Positions 5,609 through 6,790 of a DNA stretch of 6,790 bases are shown one piece after another. Position 1 is the stretch's first letter; each line of letters begins with the position of its first letter. The translations under genes were made by a program, and so were the position numbers. The stretch lies in assembly GCA_031260775.1 (NCBI GenBank), contig JAISKW010000107.1:1-6790 (forward strand), given 5' to 3'. Below the pieces are notes generated by a model. That model worked only from the letters and a program-made list of their open reading frames with translations. It did not search any database and had not been told where the DNA came from. Source of the stretch: Christensenellaceae bacterium (GTDB lineage: Bacteria > Bacillota > Clostridia > Christensenellales > DTU072).

Positions 5609-5623
5609 GGGGGAATATAAGAG
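5609..5623 (+). promoter_or_regulatory. rplD ribosome binding site cassette
   Basis: GGGGGAATATAAGAG immediately precedes the rplD ATG. The same string with one change (GGGGGAAGATAAGAG) precedes the rplB ATG at 6541-6555. The G-rich core with a 9-10 nt spacer acts as the Shine-Dalgarno element. Confidence 0.7.
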
Positions 5624-6247
5624 ATGATAAAAGCAGATTTATATAATACCCAAGGCGCGGTTGTGGGCAGCGTTGAATTAGACGAAGCGGTATTCGGACA
5701 AGAATACAACGAGGCATTAATTCACCAAGTCATCGTCGCGCAGCTTGCGAACAAAAGATACGGCACGAAAAGTACTTTAACGAGAACCGAAGTGCGCGGA
5801 GGCGGTCGCAAGCCTTGGAGACAAAAAGGAACGGGTAACGCACGTCAAGGGTCAATCAGAGCCGTGCAATGGATAAAGGGCGGCGTAGCGTTCGCACCTA
5901 AGCCGAGGGATTTTTCAAAGAAAGTCAACAAGGCAATGAAGTATATCGCGTTAAGAAGTGCGTTATCGGCAAAACTTGCCGACGGCGACATCATTATCGT
6001 TGATAAATTCGAAGTTGCCGCACCCAAAACAAAGCTTGTTTACGGCGCGCTAAAGAGCCTTAAAATCGAAACGGGCGCGTTAGTCTTAACGGCGGGCGTG
6101 AACGAATCGGTAGTGAGGGCTTCAAGAAACATCGAAACGCTCCGCGTAGAAGACGCGGCATTGATAAGCGTTTACGACGTCGCAAGAGCAAAGAAAGTTG
6201 TTTTAGAGCTCGCTGCGGTTAAAGGAATTACGGAGGTATACGCATAA
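5624..6247 (+). CDS. rplD: 50S ribosomal protein L4
   Basis: 207-residue L4, normal in length (about 206 in many bacteria). It binds 23S rRNA, and its long loop lines the peptide exit tunnel; in E. coli it also represses its own operon. The loop is plain: TEVRGGGRKPWRQKGTGNARQGSIRA (55-80), then VQWIKGGVAFAPKPRDFSKKVNKAM (81-105). Many homologues have Pro where V81 stands; the rest of the tunnel loop looks standard and I see no known macrolide-resistance change. The C-terminal half keeps VDKFEVAAPKTKLV and the Rossmann-like core. The start is supported by the G-rich ribosome binding site at 5609-5613. The stop overlaps the rplW start by one base (TAATG), which suggests translational coupling. 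Confidence 0.98.
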   Translation: MIKADLYNTQGAVVGSVELDEAVFGQEYNEALIHQVIVAQLANKRYGTKSTLTRTEVRGGGRKPWRQKGTGNARQGSIRAVQWIKGGVAFAPKPRDFSKKVNKAMKYIALRSALSAKLADGDIIIVDKFEVAAPKTKLVYGALKSLKIETGALVLTAGVNESVVRASRNIETLRVEDAALISVYDVARAKKVVLELAAVKGITEVYA

Positions 6248-6537
6248 TGAGCTTATACGATATTATTATTAAACCTATCCTGTCGGAGAAAAGTTACGCG
6301 GGAATAGAGGGGAAGAAATATGCCTTTAAGGTATTACCTTCGGCAAACAAACTCCAAATTAAAGCGGCGGTTGAAACGGCGTTCGGAGTTAAAGTTGCAA
6401 AGGTAAACACCGTAAGCGTTAAGGGCAAAAGGAAAAGACAAGGCAAAACTCAGGGTTATACCTCGGATTGGAAAAAGGCGTACGTTCAACTAACCGCCGA
6501 CAGCAAGTCCATCGAGTTTTTCGATAGCCTTAAATAG
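6247..6537 (+). CDS. rplW: 50S ribosomal protein L23
   Basis: 96-residue L23, which sits at the exit of the peptide tunnel and serves as docking site for trigger factor and signal recognition particle. Family features: IIKPILSEKSY near the N-terminus, KYAFKVLPSANKLQIKAAVETAFGVKVAKVNTV in the middle, the basic loop KGKRKRQGKTQGYTSDWKKA, and the closing VQLTADSKSIEFFD. Length is normal for the bacterial family. Its ATG shares one base with the rplD stop codon, and GGAGGT at 6232-6237, inside the end of rplD, provides the ribosome binding site with 9-nt spacing. The gene is complete and in its usual place between rplD and rplB. Confidence 0.98.
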   Translation: MSLYDIIIKPILSEKSYAGIEGKKYAFKVLPSANKLQIKAAVETAFGVKVAKVNTVSVKGKRKRQGKTQGYTSDWKKAYVQLTADSKSIEFFDSLK

Positions 6538-6540
6538 TTA

Positions 6541-6555
6541 GGGGGAAGATAAGAG
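6541..6555 (+). promoter_or_regulatory. rplB ribosome binding site cassette
   Basis: GGGGGAAGATAAGAG begins 3 nt after the rplW stop codon and ends directly at the rplB ATG. It differs at one position from the cassette before rplD. It supports ATG 6556 as the start. Confidence 0.7.
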
Positions 6556-6790
6556 ATGGCAGTTAAAAAATTCAGACCGATTACGCCCGGCACGAGAGGC
6601 ATGAGCAAATCGGATTTCGCGGAACTCACAAAGGGCGCGAAACCGGAAAAGAGCTTGCTTCTTGTTAAAAACAAGACCGGCGGCAGAAACAATACGGGTA
6701 AGATTACGGTACGTCATATCGGCGGCGGTAACAGACAAAAACTCCGTATTATAGATTTCAAAAGAAACAAGGACGGCGTAAAAGCGGTTG
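6556..6790 (+). CDS. rplB: 50S ribosomal protein L2, N-terminal part
   Basis: The first 78 codons of L2, cut by the window end; the full protein is normally about 275 residues. L2 binds 23S rRNA near the peptidyl transferase centre and bridges the two subunits. The visible part has the family N-terminus: VKKFRPITPGTRGMSKSDF, the GGRNNTGKITVRHIGGG segment, and LRIIDFKRNKDGV. The segment after RHIGGG reads NRQKLR, where many homologues have HKRQYR. Catalytically important residues near the C-terminus are outside the window. Gene order rpsJ-rplC-rplD-rplW-rplB is the canonical start of the S10 operon, so rpsS and further genes would be expected next. Confidence 0.97.
   Translation, partial: MAVKKFRPITPGTRGMSKSDFAELTKGAKPEKSLLLVKNKTGGRNNTGKITVRHIGGGNRQKLRIIDFKRNKDGVKAV

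Overview
The window reads as a chromosomal segment of a strict anaerobe, most likely a fermentative Firmicute of the Clostridia type. I infer this from the trimeric [FeFe]-hydrogenase, the purine-rich ribosome binding sites and the S10-cluster gene order. No gene here is diagnostic at genus level.

Layout. Positions 1-121 hold no supported gene but carry a striking G-rich mirror repeat that overlaps a long inverted repeat. Positions 122-4191 are a compact minus-strand operon, transcribed hydC-hydB-hydA: NuoE-like subunit, NuoF-like flavoprotein, catalytic H-cluster subunit. Gaps are 2 and 6 nt, and the ribosome binding sites of hydB and hydA lie in the last codons of the preceding gene. Positions 4192-4485 are a divergent control region with a good forward promoter for rpsJ, a candidate reverse promoter for hydC, a 15-bp bulged inverted repeat, a Fur/PerR-like box and a hairpin over the rpsJ ribosome binding site. 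Positions 4486-6790 are the start of the S10 ribosomal protein operon on the plus strand: rpsJ, rplC, rplD, rplW and the first 78 codons of rplB, cut by the window end.

How the genes work together. The three Hyd proteins make up a soluble trimeric hydrogenase of the kind that couples NADH and reduced ferredoxin to H2 by flavin-based electron bifurcation or confurcation. HydC passes electrons through a [2Fe-2S] cluster, HydB carries the FMN/NAD(H) site and several Fe-S clusters, and HydA makes or oxidises H2. Dedicated maturases (HydEFG) are not in the window. The S10 genes are unrelated housekeeping genes; only the intergenic region connects the two units.

The coding content is ordinary and I see no undescribed multi-gene system. 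The points most worth a second look are non-coding (the triplex/quadruplex-capable repeat after hydA and the dense palindromes between the operons) plus a few protein details: Ser in the HydA L1 motif, an insertion and a basic tail in ribosomal protein L3, and a three-cysteine N-terminal domain in HydB.
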